Source: Conchocele bisecta (lineage: Eukaryota > Mollusca > Bivalvia > Lucinida > Thyasiridae). Taken from it: DNA of 64,000 nucleotides. Where the stretch lies: assembly GCA_029237695.1 (NCBI GenBank), contig CM055271.1, positions 30,812,200 through 30,876,199 on the forward strand, in the 5' to 3' direction. A program made the translations under genes and the position numbers. The notes under the pieces are model-generated. The model worked only from the letters and a program-made list of their open reading frames with translations. It ran no database searches and was not told where the DNA came from. Positions 24,301-29,796 of the stretch are shown piece after piece; positions within the stretch are counted from its first letter, which is position 1; each line of letters starts with the position of its first letter.

Positions 24301-26763
24301 TACCTCAAGGTAGATATAGGCAATCGAGTAGACCCCATCCCAATACAGCTTCTACCTCAAGGTAAATATAGGCAGTCGAGTAGACCCCATCTCAATACAG
24401 CTTCTACCTCAAGGTAAATGTGGTTGTGACTTTTTGCGATCAGTGTTGATCCAGATCAGCCTGTGCAACTGCACAGTCTCATCAGACTGTTTGTCATTCC
24501 ATCAATAAAATATCATGTTTCTAACAAGCAATATTGATCAGTATTAGACTACAAAATTGTGCTATTTGATTAGGAGCTACACTGGTCAGAAAACCCATAC
24601 TCCCCATTTCTCCAGTCACAACCGCAAATATAGACAGTCCAGTACACCTCATCCCGATACAGCATCTGCCTGGCGGTTAAAGGTACATGCCCACGCAGCA
24701 GACACATGATGTTCTATATATCGGAGACATCATCTGAGACATTTTCTGGCAATATAAACATTCATTCACCATTATCCCACGTATTGATTGACTTTATTAT
24801 ACATTTTGTATCAACCAGAAATTTCCACACTGACATCAGGGGCGATAAACGTGTTTCCTTAAAATGTTAACGGAAATTACTATTTATTTTCTGTGTTTAT
24901 TTTTTGATGTGCAATGATCACACTTATTATTATTTTTTTATTTTTTTTAAGCTTATATTTAACGGCGGCAATGGCTCTAGGACCTTGATGCCGTCTCCCA
25001 GCTGTAAATGGGTACCGATACTTTGTAGCTGCTCTGTAAATACGAATTACCAGCTTCTCTCAAAAATCTCTACCTCCGTTCATTCTCCTGGGAGAATGAA
25101 CGGAGGTAGAGATTTTTGAGAGAAGCTGGTAATTCGTATTTACAGAGCAGCTACGAATTATCGGTACCCATTTACAGCTGGGTAAACTGGAGCAGTGTGG
25201 ATAAAGTGTCTTGCTCAAGGACACAACGCACGCCGCTAGGCTGGCTCGAACCCACGACCCTTGGATCAGTAGTCCGACACACTAACCATTACGCCATGGC
25301 GCTCCACCGAAAATATTATTTTTTCAGGTGATGCATTTAATAGTATAAATAATTAAAAAAGAGCATGCCTCATTTGCATATGAAAATAGCCTGATACCAA
25401 CGCGCGTCGCTGTCAAATACACATTACTAAATGATTATATCTGTATAGCGGGTACTCGTAATTTTTAGAACTGGTGGAATAGTGACACAATTATACACTT
25501 ATTTAATTCCTATAAAGGACATTTTGTGCCTAGTGGGTGGGCATGTACCTTTAATAGGAACCAGAGCTCCAGATAAGCTCCAGATAAGCTGCATATTTGC
25601 TTAAATACCAAATTAAAATTTCCAAAACCCCAATTGAAAGTAGTGTGATTTCATTTTACCCAATTAGAATTTTTAAATACCCAATTGCTTCAGAAATGAT
25701 GGAGTGACAATACTCAATTACTAATTCCTTATCTGGAGCCCTGAGAAACGCTGCTGGATTTATAAGTAATCAGGTAAAGACCATTGTATTAGCTGCATCC
25801 ATATTAACTGATAAAAATTTGTTGTATCCTGTAGTTACTTGATAAGCACATCCTGGCTAACACATTACATCTTTCATTCAAACGAAGTCACATGACGTTA
25901 CCAAAATGACAAAAATGTAATGATGCAACTTGGCCACATCATTCTCATTACTCATTCCTATAGTTAGTTAATTCCTATCGTCAGTTAATTGATTTTTTTT
26001 CTCGAAAATTGTAATTTTTTATCGCCAATTGTTTATTTTTATCCTATTGGTTATTCCTTTTTTTTTTTTCTTCTTTTTTTAAAGTGGCGATTTTTTTATT
26101 TTCCCCAGCGGAATCCCTGAATATCAAAAGACACCAGCCTCATATTCTCGACTCCCACATCACTTCTCAGACGAGAAAATATTCTTGGTGTCTCTAACAA
26201 ATGTTGTAACTGCATTGGCGCACCAGAACCTGTATGTTGCCTGCACCAGGCCTCGACGTTTTAATTTTTCACCCATCCAGATTGGATTTTAACTTAAACA
26301 ATCCTATATGTGTTAATGTTTATGCCACTGTGTCACTTCTAATTACCACTCATCCAGATCGAAAATTCACTCGCCAATACAAGCAGACGAGTGGATTTGT
26401 CGAGGCCTGTACACCGATGTGAAACTTACTAAACTATTTTATGTAGTCTGTCTGGCTGGCTGGCTGGCACTTCATATACATGTTCTTATTTGCCATCATC
26501 CATATTTTCAAGGTCAAGGTCAAATAACATAGAAATATATCTGTCAGTGTTACTGATTTCTTGTATTATGATCTTGTATTTTTCTCCATTTTCAGGAAAA
26601 TCCCTGGACAAGATAATGGCATTGAAGGCGATAGCTGGTGACCGAGACCTGTTTGATGTACTGGAAAAACAGAAGAAGAAGGCCAAGCCGCGGGGAACTT
26701 CGCAGAAACCACAACGCCAGACGGTGTTCGACTTCATGAACAAGAAACTTGGTGGCAAGAAAG
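6157..26763 (+). CDS. ZGPAT: Zinc finger CCCH-type and G-patch protein (ZGPAT/ZIP), eight internal exons, partial at both ends
   Basis: Eight exons (6157-6308, 10006-10377, 11951-12045, 13981-14043, 16203-16366, 20845-20999, 23533-23641, 26596-26763) join in one frame with AG/GT borders to give 425 residues. Numbered from the first full codon: N-terminal region 1-174; CCCH finger C190-X7-C198-X6-C205-X3-H209; Tudor-like domain about 228-282; acidic Ser/Asp/Glu linker 282-310; G-patch from about 334 ([12 protein letters not shown] then GQGLGK); Lys-rich tail 371-425. This order is diagnostic of ZGPAT. The human protein is a nuclear DNA-binding repressor that recruits the Mi-2/NuRD complex; the G-patch family also includes helicase cofactors. 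The first coding exon (the split codon at 6157 needs one upstream base) and the C-terminal coiled-coil region expected from vertebrate homologues were not found. Introns of 1.9-4.5 kb are filled with MITEs. Identity is strong; function is inferred from orthology. Confidence 0.93.
6356..6590. mobile_element. D-family PIF/Harbinger-like MITE, CAG target duplication
   Basis: Ends are GGGCCCGTTTCACTAAAC and a degraded complement, flanked on both sides by CAG. The centre AGGCTGCATATGCAGCCT is a perfect palindrome. Confidence 0.88.
6647..7464 (+). repeat. 818 bp tandem duplication, copy 1
   Basis: Nearly identical to 7465-8285: only a 3 bp indel near 6982 and a few substitutions were noticed. It begins CACATGATTCACTATATGCA and ends partway through an E-family MITE (7259-7464), whose missing half survives only in copy 2. 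Each copy contains the hairpin CAGCTGGCAGATGATTG and its complement and a 93-94 codon open frame with no recognisable domain. Confidence 0.88.
7465..8285 (+). repeat. 818-821 bp tandem duplication, copy 2
   Basis: Directly adjoins copy 1; the junction falls inside the E-family MITE, so the duplication arose after that insertion. Near identity between copies implies a recent event or an assembly duplication. Confidence 0.88.
8079..8419. mobile_element. E-family PIF/Harbinger-like MITE, CAG target duplication
   Basis: Ends GGGCCTATTTCATCAACATT and the complement ending AAATAGGCTA are flanked by CAG. The palindromic centre TTATCACAGCCATTAAATGG is followed by four repeats of AAAGTATACTTTGCTACT on the right arm. 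Confidence 0.87.
8740..9310. repeat. Pearl-like repeat with CTCGCCGATAGGCAAGAGAG head
   Basis: Two diverged copies of a ~130-150 bp unit containing TGTAGCTTCCTTATGA(G/T)GAG near 8904 and 9052. The head GAGGATATAGCGTTAATCCA resembles the sequence before the 25 bp minisatellite at 19308. No coding potential. Confidence 0.5.
9419..9710. repeat. Fold-back element, CACAGGTGGAAGACTCGGAC ends
   Basis: The outer arms pair 9434-9460 with 9672-9700. The inner arms (CCCATTACCCCACCCACTTG) pair across TTCTATATAGAAG. The right inner arm is present twice in tandem (about 9530-9585 and 9600-9650), an asymmetric expansion. Confidence 0.7.
9712..9926. mobile_element. A-family hAT-like MITE, internally deleted
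   Basis: Starts CAGGGCTCCAGATAAG and ends CTTATCTGGAGCTCTG. TAGTC flanks both sides. The central palindrome is missing. Confidence 0.82.
10006..10377 (+). CDS. ZGPAT: ZGPAT exon: disordered linker and pre-finger conserved segment
   Basis: The acceptor is TATTACAG ending at 10005 and the donor GTAGGT begins at 10378; 124 codons in phase 0. The first two thirds are Asn/Ser/Thr-rich and low in complexity. The last third (from [20 protein letters not shown] to DSDMPK) is the conserved block that precedes the CCCH finger in ZGPAT proteins, recognisable by the Y-x-N-A-hydrophobic-V-G pattern. Confidence 0.9.
10440..10810. repeat. Fold-back element with GTCATGTGACGTCATTCGAC ends
   Basis: GTCATGTGACGTCATTCGAC near 10470 is inverted near 10750-10775. 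The centre CTGTGGCCTAGGCCACAG is a perfect palindrome with long arms (TTCACACATAGGAACAA). Confidence 0.65.
10813..11510 (+). repeat. Pearl-like tandem array, ~160 bp unit, four copies
   Basis: CACATTAAGAAGTTCGCC or close variants recur near 10881, 11050, 11190 and 11350, each followed by GACCTTGACCTTTTGACC. The head GAGGCATATAGTGTTTGGAC resembles those at 1 and 22700. Confidence 0.7.
11710..11794 (+). pseudogene. Decayed duplicate of the ZGPAT CCCH exon (possible poison exon)
   Basis: This is a near copy of exon 11951-12045, with the acceptor kept (GTCCCCAG ending at 11709) and a GTATGT donor kept at 11795. It carries substitutions and has lost the stretch coding for the last part of the finger. 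In the ZGPAT frame it reads [10 protein letters not shown] and continues to an in-frame TAG at 11782-11784. The duplication extends into flanking intron sequence shared by both copies. If spliced in, it would end the protein before the zinc finger. It may equally be inert. Confidence 0.8.
11825..11905. repeat. L-family hairpin
   Basis: CTCATTTGAACTGTCTCGAC pairs with GAGACGGTTCAAATGAG, and the flanks TATATTGTTACCA continue the arms. Related hairpins lie at 12245-12300 (left arm only) and 54700-54770. It sits between the dead and live copies of the CCCH exon. Confidence 0.7.
11951..12045 (+). CDS. ZGPAT: ZGPAT exon: CCCH zinc finger, first three cysteines
   Basis: The acceptor is TTGTCTCCAG ending at 11950 and the donor GTATGT begins at 12046. 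It encodes [10 protein letters not shown] and then the finger up to its third cysteine; the arginine codon is split 2+1 with the next exon, which supplies the histidine. Finger spacing is C-X7-C-X6-C-X3-H. A decayed copy of the same exon lies 241 bp upstream at 11710-11794. Confidence 0.93.
12168..12204 (+). mobile_element. SINE 3' tail remnant
   Basis: GTTGATAGGCTGTTAAACCC then AACAAACAAAC, the 3' end shared by the S1 SINEs and resembling the LINE 3' UTR. Confidence 0.6.
12337..12717. mobile_element. A-family hAT-like MITE
   Basis: Ends CAGAGCTCCAGATAAG and CTTATCTGGAGCCCTG; TCATG occurs at both flanks. The right half of the central palindrome is truncated. Confidence 0.82.
13007..13247. 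mobile_element. D-family PIF/Harbinger-like MITE
   Basis: Left flank CAG, right flank CTG (one mismatch in the expected duplication). Centre AGGCTGCATATGCAGCCT. Confidence 0.85.
13297..13532. mobile_element. H-family MITE
   Basis: TTGGCTGTGACTAGAG at the left and CAGTCACAACCAC at the right, ATAT on both flanks. The core is partly degraded. Confidence 0.75.
13981..14043 (+). CDS. ZGPAT: ZGPAT exon: CCCH histidine and downstream helix
   Basis: The acceptor is TGTTTTGCAG ending at 13980 and the donor GTGCAG begins at 14044. The 63 bp exon encodes [24 protein letters not shown] completes the CCCH finger and matches the FSHG-x-V-x-x-L-x-x-L pattern of the family. Both ends fall inside codons, and the phases match the neighbouring exons exactly. 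Confidence 0.92.
14080..14136. mobile_element. 57 bp deletion derivative of an A/B-type hAT MITE
   Basis: Two intact ends, CAGAGCTCCAGATAAG and CTTATCTGGAGCCCTG, are separated by only about 25 bp. It lies 36 bp after the donor of the short CCCH exon. Confidence 0.75.
14165..14325. mobile_element. F-family MITE, truncated
   Basis: Contains CATGCTTTGACAGCATTCTA and the complementary arm GTGCTGTCAAATCATG, without terminal TTAACCCTTA. Confidence 0.65.
14325..14692 (+). mobile_element. S1 SINE, near full length
   Basis: The body runs from GTTCCTCCTTATAGGAATCA through GGTGTGGTGAGGACCTGGCA to the tail GCTGTTGATAGGCCATTAAA and a (CAAA)n end. Matching segments at 27930-28285, 36094-36253, 52603-52790, 54000-54105 and 55020-55400 define the family. 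Confidence 0.75.
14872..15432 (+). mobile_element. 5'-truncated LINE: C-terminal end of ORF2 plus 3' UTR
   Basis: An open frame to the stop at 15265-15267 encodes the RNase H/C-terminal part of a Jockey/I-type non-LTR retrotransposon polyprotein. It is recognisable by [20 protein letters not shown] followed by [10 protein letters not shown] and the zinc-knuckle-like HILLDC. No reverse transcriptase core is present, so the copy is dead. The 3' UTR ends in GTTGATGGGCCGTTAAGCAC followed by a short CATTC-like tail. The element lies in a ZGPAT intron and interrupts an older repeat. Confidence 0.82.
15433..15793. other. Unassigned AT-rich intron sequence
   Basis: Begins with GACAGACAGAGTTATGGCC, which resembles the segment before the LINE and suggests an older repeat split by that insertion. 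Nothing else recognised. Confidence 0.4.
15794..16090. mobile_element. E-family PIF/Harbinger-like MITE, CAG target duplication
   Basis: CAG flanks both ends; ends GAGCCGATTTCATCAAAATT and ATATAGGCTA. Centre ATCACAGCCAAAATGGCTG. Confidence 0.88.
16203..16366 (+). CDS. ZGPAT: ZGPAT exon: Tudor-like domain
   Basis: The acceptor is TAATTTTCCAG ending at 16202 and the donor GTAGGT begins at 16367. It encodes about 55 residues from [20 protein letters not shown] to FGDVWPIY. The pattern G-x-x-C-x-A-R-Y-x-x-D-x-x-W-Y-x-[AS]-x-V is typical of Tudor folds, which occupy this position between the CCCH finger and the G-patch in ZGPAT. Confidence 0.92.
16405..17050. repeat. Fold-back element of about 645 bp
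   Basis: The arm 16411-16470 (CCATCTTTGTGTGTTC ... CACCTCTTGTGG) is inverted at 16985-17045. The inner pair TACATAGAAAAGCCAG and TGGCTTTTCTATGTA continues the arms. It starts about 40 bp after the Tudor exon donor. Confidence 0.7.
17120..17285. mobile_element. K-family palindrome
   Basis: Near-perfect palindrome centred on GAAGACCGGAAGGCCTCG, with arms TTGGAAAAGTCGCGGGAATA. A second, longer copy is at 40262-40615. Confidence 0.75.
17385..18181 (+). mobile_element. Helitron/pearl-like element with 3' hairpin and CTAG end
   Basis: Head CCCCCGCAACGAGTTGTTGG, tandem ~165 bp units like those at 2689-3415, then the hairpin GTAAGC-CTT-GCTTAC (18155-18169) followed 8 bp later by CTAG (18178-18181) and T. 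A 3' hairpin just before CTRR is the Helitron signature. No Rep/helicase is encoded, so it is non-autonomous. Confidence 0.65.
18265..18530. mobile_element. H-family MITE with an internal 16 bp tandem expansion
   Basis: The left arm carries GACCAGTGTAGCTCTT repeated four times (about 18291-18354), where other copies have it once. Core GTAGAGCCTGATCAGAC opposite GGCTGATCTGGATC. Confidence 0.75.
18540..19267 (+). mobile_element. Second Helitron/pearl-like element, CTAG end
   Basis: Tandem units with AAAGGTGTGTTGTGCACAAG, GACAACTCTTGCCTCACTAA and GAATATTTTCATGAA (about four diverged copies), then the hairpin CGCTT-GTCGAG-AAGCG (19241-19256) and CTAG at 19264-19267. Open frames here are shadows of the repeat. 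Confidence 0.6.
19308..19962 (+). repeat. 25 bp minisatellite, about 18 copies, split by a C MITE
   Basis: The unit TTAGTCCATATACGTTGTGA plus GTAGG is nearly invariant. A C-family element interrupts the array at 19433-19649. There are no spacers, and it is a minisatellite in a ZGPAT intron. Confidence 0.92.
19433..19649. mobile_element. C-family mariner-like MITE inside the minisatellite, TA duplication
   Basis: Ends CCGTAATTACCCTAAATATT and complement, with TA on both sides. Removing the element and one TA restores the repeat phrase GTGAGTAGG. Core hairpin: GTGTAGACCCAGACCAGCCT opposite AGTCTGATCAGGGTCTGCAC. Confidence 0.93.
20002..20218. mobile_element. C-family mariner-like MITE
   Basis: Same ends and core as the copy at 19433, in the opposite orientation. 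Left flank TA, right flank TT, so the target duplication is degraded. Confidence 0.9.
20219..20790 (+). repeat. Pearl-like array, GCGGGCGGCAGGCGG head and CACTCTTGTT end
   Basis: Three diverged ~150 bp units share ACATGTTTATCACAGCAA, GAAGCC(T/C)ATTGG and TCTCCCCTTG. It ends in CAGCACTCTTGTT near 20705. A sister array lies at 35560-35964. Confidence 0.6.
20845..20999 (+). CDS. ZGPAT: ZGPAT exon: acidic linker leading to the G-patch
   Basis: The acceptor is TTTCAAACAG ending at 20844 and the donor GTCTGT begins at 21000. It encodes [10 protein letters not shown], a run of acidic residues, then [12 protein letters not shown]. The W-E-x-H-T motif immediately before the G-patch is conserved in ZGPAT. 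The exon ends in phase 0. Confidence 0.92.
21029..21200. mobile_element. G-family piggyBac-like MITE, truncated
   Basis: Starts TTAACCCTTTCATCACTA; core GTAGATCCAGATGAGCCGGC opposite GAGCCATCTCATCAGGATCT. The right end is missing. It begins about 28 bp after a ZGPAT donor. Confidence 0.75.
21227..21735. mobile_element. I-family element
   Basis: Ends AAGGTACATGCC and GGGCATGTACCTTTAA. Internal landmarks: TTTTCTGGCAAACTAGACAT, GACATCAGGGGCGATAACCG and CATGCCTCATTTGCATATGA. Other copies: 24679-25552, 35194-35545 and 59785-60407. Confidence 0.78.
21830..22570 (+). repeat. Pearl-like array with GGCCGATTCTCTTCAT units
   Basis: Four diverged ~130 bp units share TTTTGGCCGATTCTCTTCAT, CCATCAAGTGCAGGAGTG and TTATGCCCCTTTT. 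The GTCTGTCTGTCCGTCCGTC head is near 21852. Confidence 0.65.
22680..23010 (+). repeat. Pearl/Helitron-like element with short core
   Basis: The head hairpin CACCGGGTTTCGAAGAAACG is followed by GTGGCATATAGTGTTTGGAC. The end is GCGTtcgacagACGC then ATTTCTTGTT. The core holds an inverted pair with TACAAGGGGCCATGGGGCGG and AAATGGCCCCTTGTTC. Confidence 0.6.
23263..23495. mobile_element. O-family fold-back
   Basis: ATATGAGACACGCCATGTGA at the left is inverted at the right (about 23470-23492). The centre is built of GTAATATTTTCTGTAAATGA-like arms. Related copies: 50365-50600 and 51528-51782. It ends about 40 bp before the G-patch acceptor. Confidence 0.7.
23533..23641 (+). CDS. ZGPAT: ZGPAT exon: G-patch domain
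   Basis: The acceptor ends at 23532 (AATTATAG) and the donor GTAGAT begins at 23642. It encodes [20 protein letters not shown] and then [17 protein letters not shown]. The G-patch glycines and aromatic residue are intact. The last ~38 bp of the exon plus the donor form the first unit of a 52 bp tandem array that continues into the intron. Confidence 0.95.
23604..24416 (+). repeat. ~52 bp minisatellite derived from the G-patch exon end and its splice donor, about 16 units
   Basis: Unit: CGAGTAGACCCCATCCCAAT, ACAGCTTCTACCTCAAG, then GTAGATATAGGCAGT. Starts lie near 23604 (inside the exon), 23657, 23709, 23761 and 23810, then through an irregular stretch 23860-24240 to 24272, 24324 and 24377. 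The exon|intron border CAAG|GT lies inside each unit, so good units repeat a potential splice donor. The period is not a multiple of three. The irregular middle has many single-base indels, which could be decay or long-read consensus error. Confidence 0.93.
24418..24625. mobile_element. H-family MITE inserted in the last unit of the exon-derived array
   Basis: Ends TGTGGTTGTGACT and AGTCACAACCGC. Left flank GGTAAAT and right flank AAATATAG rebuild the array phrase GGTAAATATAG when one AAAT is removed. The array unit resumes at 24626 (ACAGTCCAGTACACCTCATC). Confidence 0.85.
24679..25552. mobile_element. I-family element interrupted by an S3 SINE
   Basis: TTAA flanks the ends AGGTACATGCCCAC and GTGGGCATGTACCT. 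The SINE (about 24946-25307) splits the phrase that reads GATCATACTTTATAATCTGT in other copies. Confidence 0.8.
24946..25307 (-). mobile_element. S3 tRNA-derived SINE with inverted duplication of its body
   Basis: Read on the - strand from about 25307: GGAGCGCCATGGCGTAATGG contains an A box, and GGGTCGTGGGTTCGAGCC contains a perfect B box. The body segment GGTAGAGATTTTTGAGAGAA is present in both orientations (about 25000-25195), unlike the copy at 44974-45260. A T-rich stretch (the poly-A tail) lies at the left. Confidence 0.85.
25563..25742. mobile_element. A-family hAT-like MITE, internally deleted
   Basis: Flanks AGGAAC and AGAAAC. The first 10 bp of the end (GCTCCAGATAA) is duplicated in tandem at 25567-25590. 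The central palindrome is absent. Confidence 0.78.
25750..26590. other. Intron sequence with no identified element
   Basis: Low-complexity T-rich tract near 26050-26100. The phrase ATTTTCCCCAGCGGAATCCC near 26099 recurs at 63860, so a repeat fragment is present. Otherwise nothing recognised. Confidence 0.4.
26596..26763 (+). CDS. ZGPAT: ZGPAT exon: basic region after the G-patch
   Basis: The acceptor is CCATTTTCAG ending at 26595 and the donor GTACGT begins at 26764. It encodes [20 protein letters not shown], then [11 protein letters not shown] and [14 protein letters not shown]. The VFDF-[LM]-N-x-K-L motif is shared with vertebrate ZGPAT. It ends one base into a codon, so at least one more coding exon must follow. 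Confidence 0.9.
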
Positions 26764-26876
26764 GTACGTTGATATTCTCATAAGAAATGGTGCTCAAATT
26801 TGTGACCAACTTAGACACAGATCAGCATGTGCTTACATGCATTCTTATCAGAGTCAACACTGTTTACCATTCAGTT

Positions 26877-27118
26877 AACCCTTTCACCCCTAAGTAACTG
26901 GAATGGATTTTGATATGTTAATTTTTTAACCAATCCAATTGTTACAAATTTATTGTCAGACTAGTCCATTTATGAAAAGGGGTGTTTATTCTAAAAAAAT
27001 ATGAAAATTACTTGCTAAAAGTGCAGATACTGATGAGACAGCTCATTACGAGCCGGCTCATCTGGATCTACACTGTTTGCCAATACCACTATACCGGTCT
27101 GTGGTGCTGAAAGGGTAT
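26877..27118. mobile_element. G-family piggyBac-like MITE
   Basis: Starts TTAACCCTTTCACCCC and ends GCTGAAAGGGTATA. Core GTGCAGATACTGATGAGAC opposite GCCGGCTCATCTGGATCT. Confidence 0.82.
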
Positions 27119-27404
27119 ACTCTCTATGTGGCTAGAAAGCAGTGCATCCAAATTTCCCATATCTCTTGATACATTAGTCAGATCTTTACCAAAATAAATA
27201 GTTTTCTCACATTAGTAGGTAAACGTCCTGTGTGGCATTTGTGTGACATATATATCTAAATATAGGTCATGTACAATAAAACTTGGACTTACACCACACG
27301 TTTGCATATTTTCGGATACGTTAGTCAGATCTTTGTTAAACTTCATCGGTAGCTTCTTAACAACTTGTTGTCCCGTTATATTTCATCTGATCTACCCCCA
27401 TAAT
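27119..27404. other. Unassigned non-coding stretch
   Basis: It contains loosely repeated phrases such as TACATTAGTCAGATCTTTAC and ACGTTAGTCAGATCTTTG, about 140 bp apart. No exon recognised. Confidence 0.35.
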
Positions 27405-27620
27405 AGCCCTAAATATTCGGACACCATTCGTTTTGGGAAACGCCTATAAAATAGGGGTTTCCCAAAACAATTGTATCCAAATATATTGTTAGTGCAATAA
27501 ACCAGTACAGCCGTAATACCACTAAACTTGTGACAGTCTTTGTTTGTTGTGGGAAATTATACATTTATAGGGGTTTCCGAGAATAAATTGTGTCCGAATA
27601 TTTACTGTTATTACGGTAGC
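27405..27620. mobile_element. C-like MITE with a different centre
   Basis: Ends TAGCCCTAAATATTCGGACA and GTGTCCGAATATTTACTGTT then ATTACGGTA. The inside has the inverted phrase GGGGTTTCCCAAAAC instead of the shared hairpin core. A related copy encloses another element at 38252-38955. Confidence 0.65.
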
Positions 27621-27779
27621 CTGTAAGCAGTGTGCTGTAATGCTGAACACGATGGTATATGTTGTTTAAGTGAGACTTGCCTGCACATACCTCAGATAAT
27701 GTTGTACTTCAGTGATCTTACTAACTTGTCACGTGACATTTGTAATGTTTACAAAAAGTATGCACGTCTCCACACAACT

Positions 27780-27885
27780 ACAGACACCATCATGGTTGTA
27801 ACAAGCGATATTGATTGTTATCAGGCTAGAGGAGTGTGCTATTTGATCAAGACCGGTCACAAATCACATAAGCCCCATGGGTGAC
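27780..27885. mobile_element. H-family MITE, right half
   Basis: AACAAGCGATATTGATTGTT then ATCAGGCTAGAGGAGTGTGC, ending CACATAAGCCCCAT. The left half is missing, and an S1 SINE follows immediately. Confidence 0.6.
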
Positions 27886-27889
27886 ATGT

Positions 27890-28285
27890 GGGAGCATGCG
27901 ATGGGTAATTTAACAATCGGGGTTCATCTTTACACCGGAATTCCAAATGGAGACCTGGTTTGGCCCTCGCATTGTCTTTGGCATTTTGTATGTGACAGTT
28001 GAATCGAATCTGGTTATACCCCTTATGTGAGTATTACGATTATTTGTAATCCTATTTTAGGGGAAGGGGCCAGGTGACTTGGTGTGGTATGGACCTGGCA
28101 CCATGTCGGGCTATTCTAATTTCTGGGCTGAACATATTTTTTCTCGACGTAAATATTCAGTTCGGATTTTCGGCTTTTCCCCCCAATGCAGCAGGTTAAA
28201 ACTGGATTGAACCCATTTGCCCAGCCTCACATGACCGTAGCTGTTGATGGGCCATTACACACCAATAAACTAACAAACACATAAG
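27890..28285 (+). mobile_element. S1 SINE, the longest copy
   Basis: Includes the 5' phrase GGGTAATTTAACAATC, which recurs at 63895, the middle phrase GGACCTGGCACCATGTCGGG, and the tail AGCTGTTGATGGGCCATTAC followed by AATAAACTAACAAAC. It interrupts an H-family MITE. Confidence 0.75.
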
Positions 28286-28309
28286 CCCCATTTCTCCAGT
28301 TACAGCTAC

Positions 28310-28500
28310 AAATCACAGGTTGAAGTAACGGACCGAGGTCTATAAATACATTAAATATGCCTAAAAGCATCAATAAATGAAGAAAATAAAAATATTTTTT
28401 TTACCCCTTCCATCTAATCATTATATAGTTTTTCTTCATTTATTGATGCTTTTAGGCATATTTAATGTATTTATAGACCTCGGTCCGTTACTTCAGCCTG
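28310..28500. mobile_element. Q-family fold-back
   Basis: CAGGTTGAAGTAACGGACCG at the left is inverted at the right (GGTCCGTTACTTCAGCCTG), with arms through TTAAATATGCCTAAAAGCAT. A second copy lies at 57168-57405. Confidence 0.78.
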
Positions 28501-28544
28501 TGCTACAAATCACAAATTACATAGGCTACATCAAATAAAATATA

Positions 28545-28890
28545 CAGTGCAACCTTTCTACAGCCACTCATGGGAAGACGCAAAACTGGCTGTTGTAGGG
28601 AGGTTAACACTGAATTAAATTTTGTCGCCTGCTGTTTATTTATTTTCTTTGATAATTCTCATAAAATACATGCTTTGACAGCATTTTAGAATCATTTCCA
28701 ATGGAAATGATTCTAAAGTGCTGTCAAAACATGTTTTTATTGAGAAAGAAGGCAAAAGCAATAGCAGGCGACAAATTTCATGTTCAGCAGGGTTAGAGAT
28801 AGAGGAAATCATCCATTGGGGATATAAAATAGCGGCTGTTACAGAGAGGGTGTTGTTGTACAGAGGTGGCCGTTAGGGGAGGTTCGACTG
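28545..28890. mobile_element. M-family fold-back with an F-type centre
   Basis: Ends ACAGTGCAACCTTTCTACAG and GGAGGTTCGACTGTAG. The F-family palindrome (CATTTCCAATGGAAATG) occupies the middle. A reverse-oriented copy is at 53533-53852, so the composite itself has been mobile. Confidence 0.72.
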
Positions 28891-29070
28891 TAGCTTACAA
28901 TTTAAAAACTTTCTTATTTTCTTGACAAATGTTTTCTAATTTCCGCTATGCTTTGGTCACATGATTACCCAGTTTGTTTACCGGTAGGCAGTGACATAGT
29001 GACATGAGAAACGATTGTTATTTTTTCTTTGGCCTTACCAAGGTCCCGGTGTAACAGACCACTTCGTTCC

Positions 29071-29160
29071 CCCCCCCCCCCCCCCCACCCAGTCAGAAAT
29101 CCCCCCCCCCCCCCCCCCCACCCCCCCCCCCCCCACCCCCCCCCCCCCCCCCCCCCGGGG
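29071..29160. repeat. Poly-C tract
   Basis: Almost uninterrupted C for about 90 bp, with a few A and T breaks. Apparent proline-rich and glycine-rich open frames here are artefacts of composition. Its length is unlikely to be reliable in an assembly. Confidence 0.9.
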
Positions 29161-29249
29161 GATTCTGGGCAGATATGGAAAGAGATCTGTTTTCTCGACC
29201 GGATTTTACCATTGAACCGTGCGATTCGTAGCGAAGCACATACATCTGG

Positions 29250-29462
29250 CCCGTAGCCAGGGGGGGTCGGAGCGGTCGGACGACCCCCCCGCCCAGCTCG
29301 AGGTTCACTTTTTTAGCCTTGAGGTCCACTTTTTTAGACCCCCATAGATACTTCAGACCCCTTGAGCCTTCGAAACGATCCCCCCTTCAAACAGGTAGAT
29401 ACGTCAGACCCATTGAGCCTTCGAAACGACCCCCCCTTCAAACAGGTCTGGCTACGGGCCTG
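29250..29462. mobile_element. N-family hAT-like MITE
   Basis: Ends GGCCCGTAGCCAGG and TGGCTACGGGCC. The middle contains a ~60 bp tandem repeat with CCTTCGAAACGA. A second copy at 47991-48148 has CTACT on both flanks. Confidence 0.75.
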
Positions 29463-29525
29463 TACATTGTGTGGGTGTGACTGGAGACATGGGCCTTATG
29501 GCATTTCTGGTTGCTCTAGCTTCTG
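29463..29525. mobile_element. H-family MITE left arm split by an E insertion
   Basis: GTGTGACTGGAGACATGGGC leads into GCTCTAGCTTCTG, where the E element at 29526 begins; CTGATCATG resumes at 29749. Confidence 0.65.
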
Positions 29526-29748
29526 TAGGCTAATTTCACCAACATTGCAAAGTATACTTGTCTAGCAAAGTATACTTTGAAGGAGTAATCATTTATTTTT
29601 CCTGAAATGCATTATTTCATATATTTGATGATTACAAGTATGCAGAATTATTATACTGAATTTATTACATTATCACAGCCATTTTGGCTGTGATAATGTA
29701 ATAAATTCAGTATAATAAAAATTAATAAATTGTTGATGAAATAGGCTT
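29526..29748. mobile_element. E-family PIF/Harbinger-like MITE, CTG target duplication
   Basis: CTG flanks both ends. The right subterminal repeats are deleted. Centre TATCACAGCCATTTTGGCTG. Confidence 0.88.
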
Positions 29749-29796
29749 CTGATCATGAAGCATACACTTGTACCCGTGCAGTCTTATAGTGATATG

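Noticed and set aside
29015..29329. Proline-rich and glycine-rich open frames
   Set aside because: They are translations of a poly-C tract and a MITE, with no codon structure.
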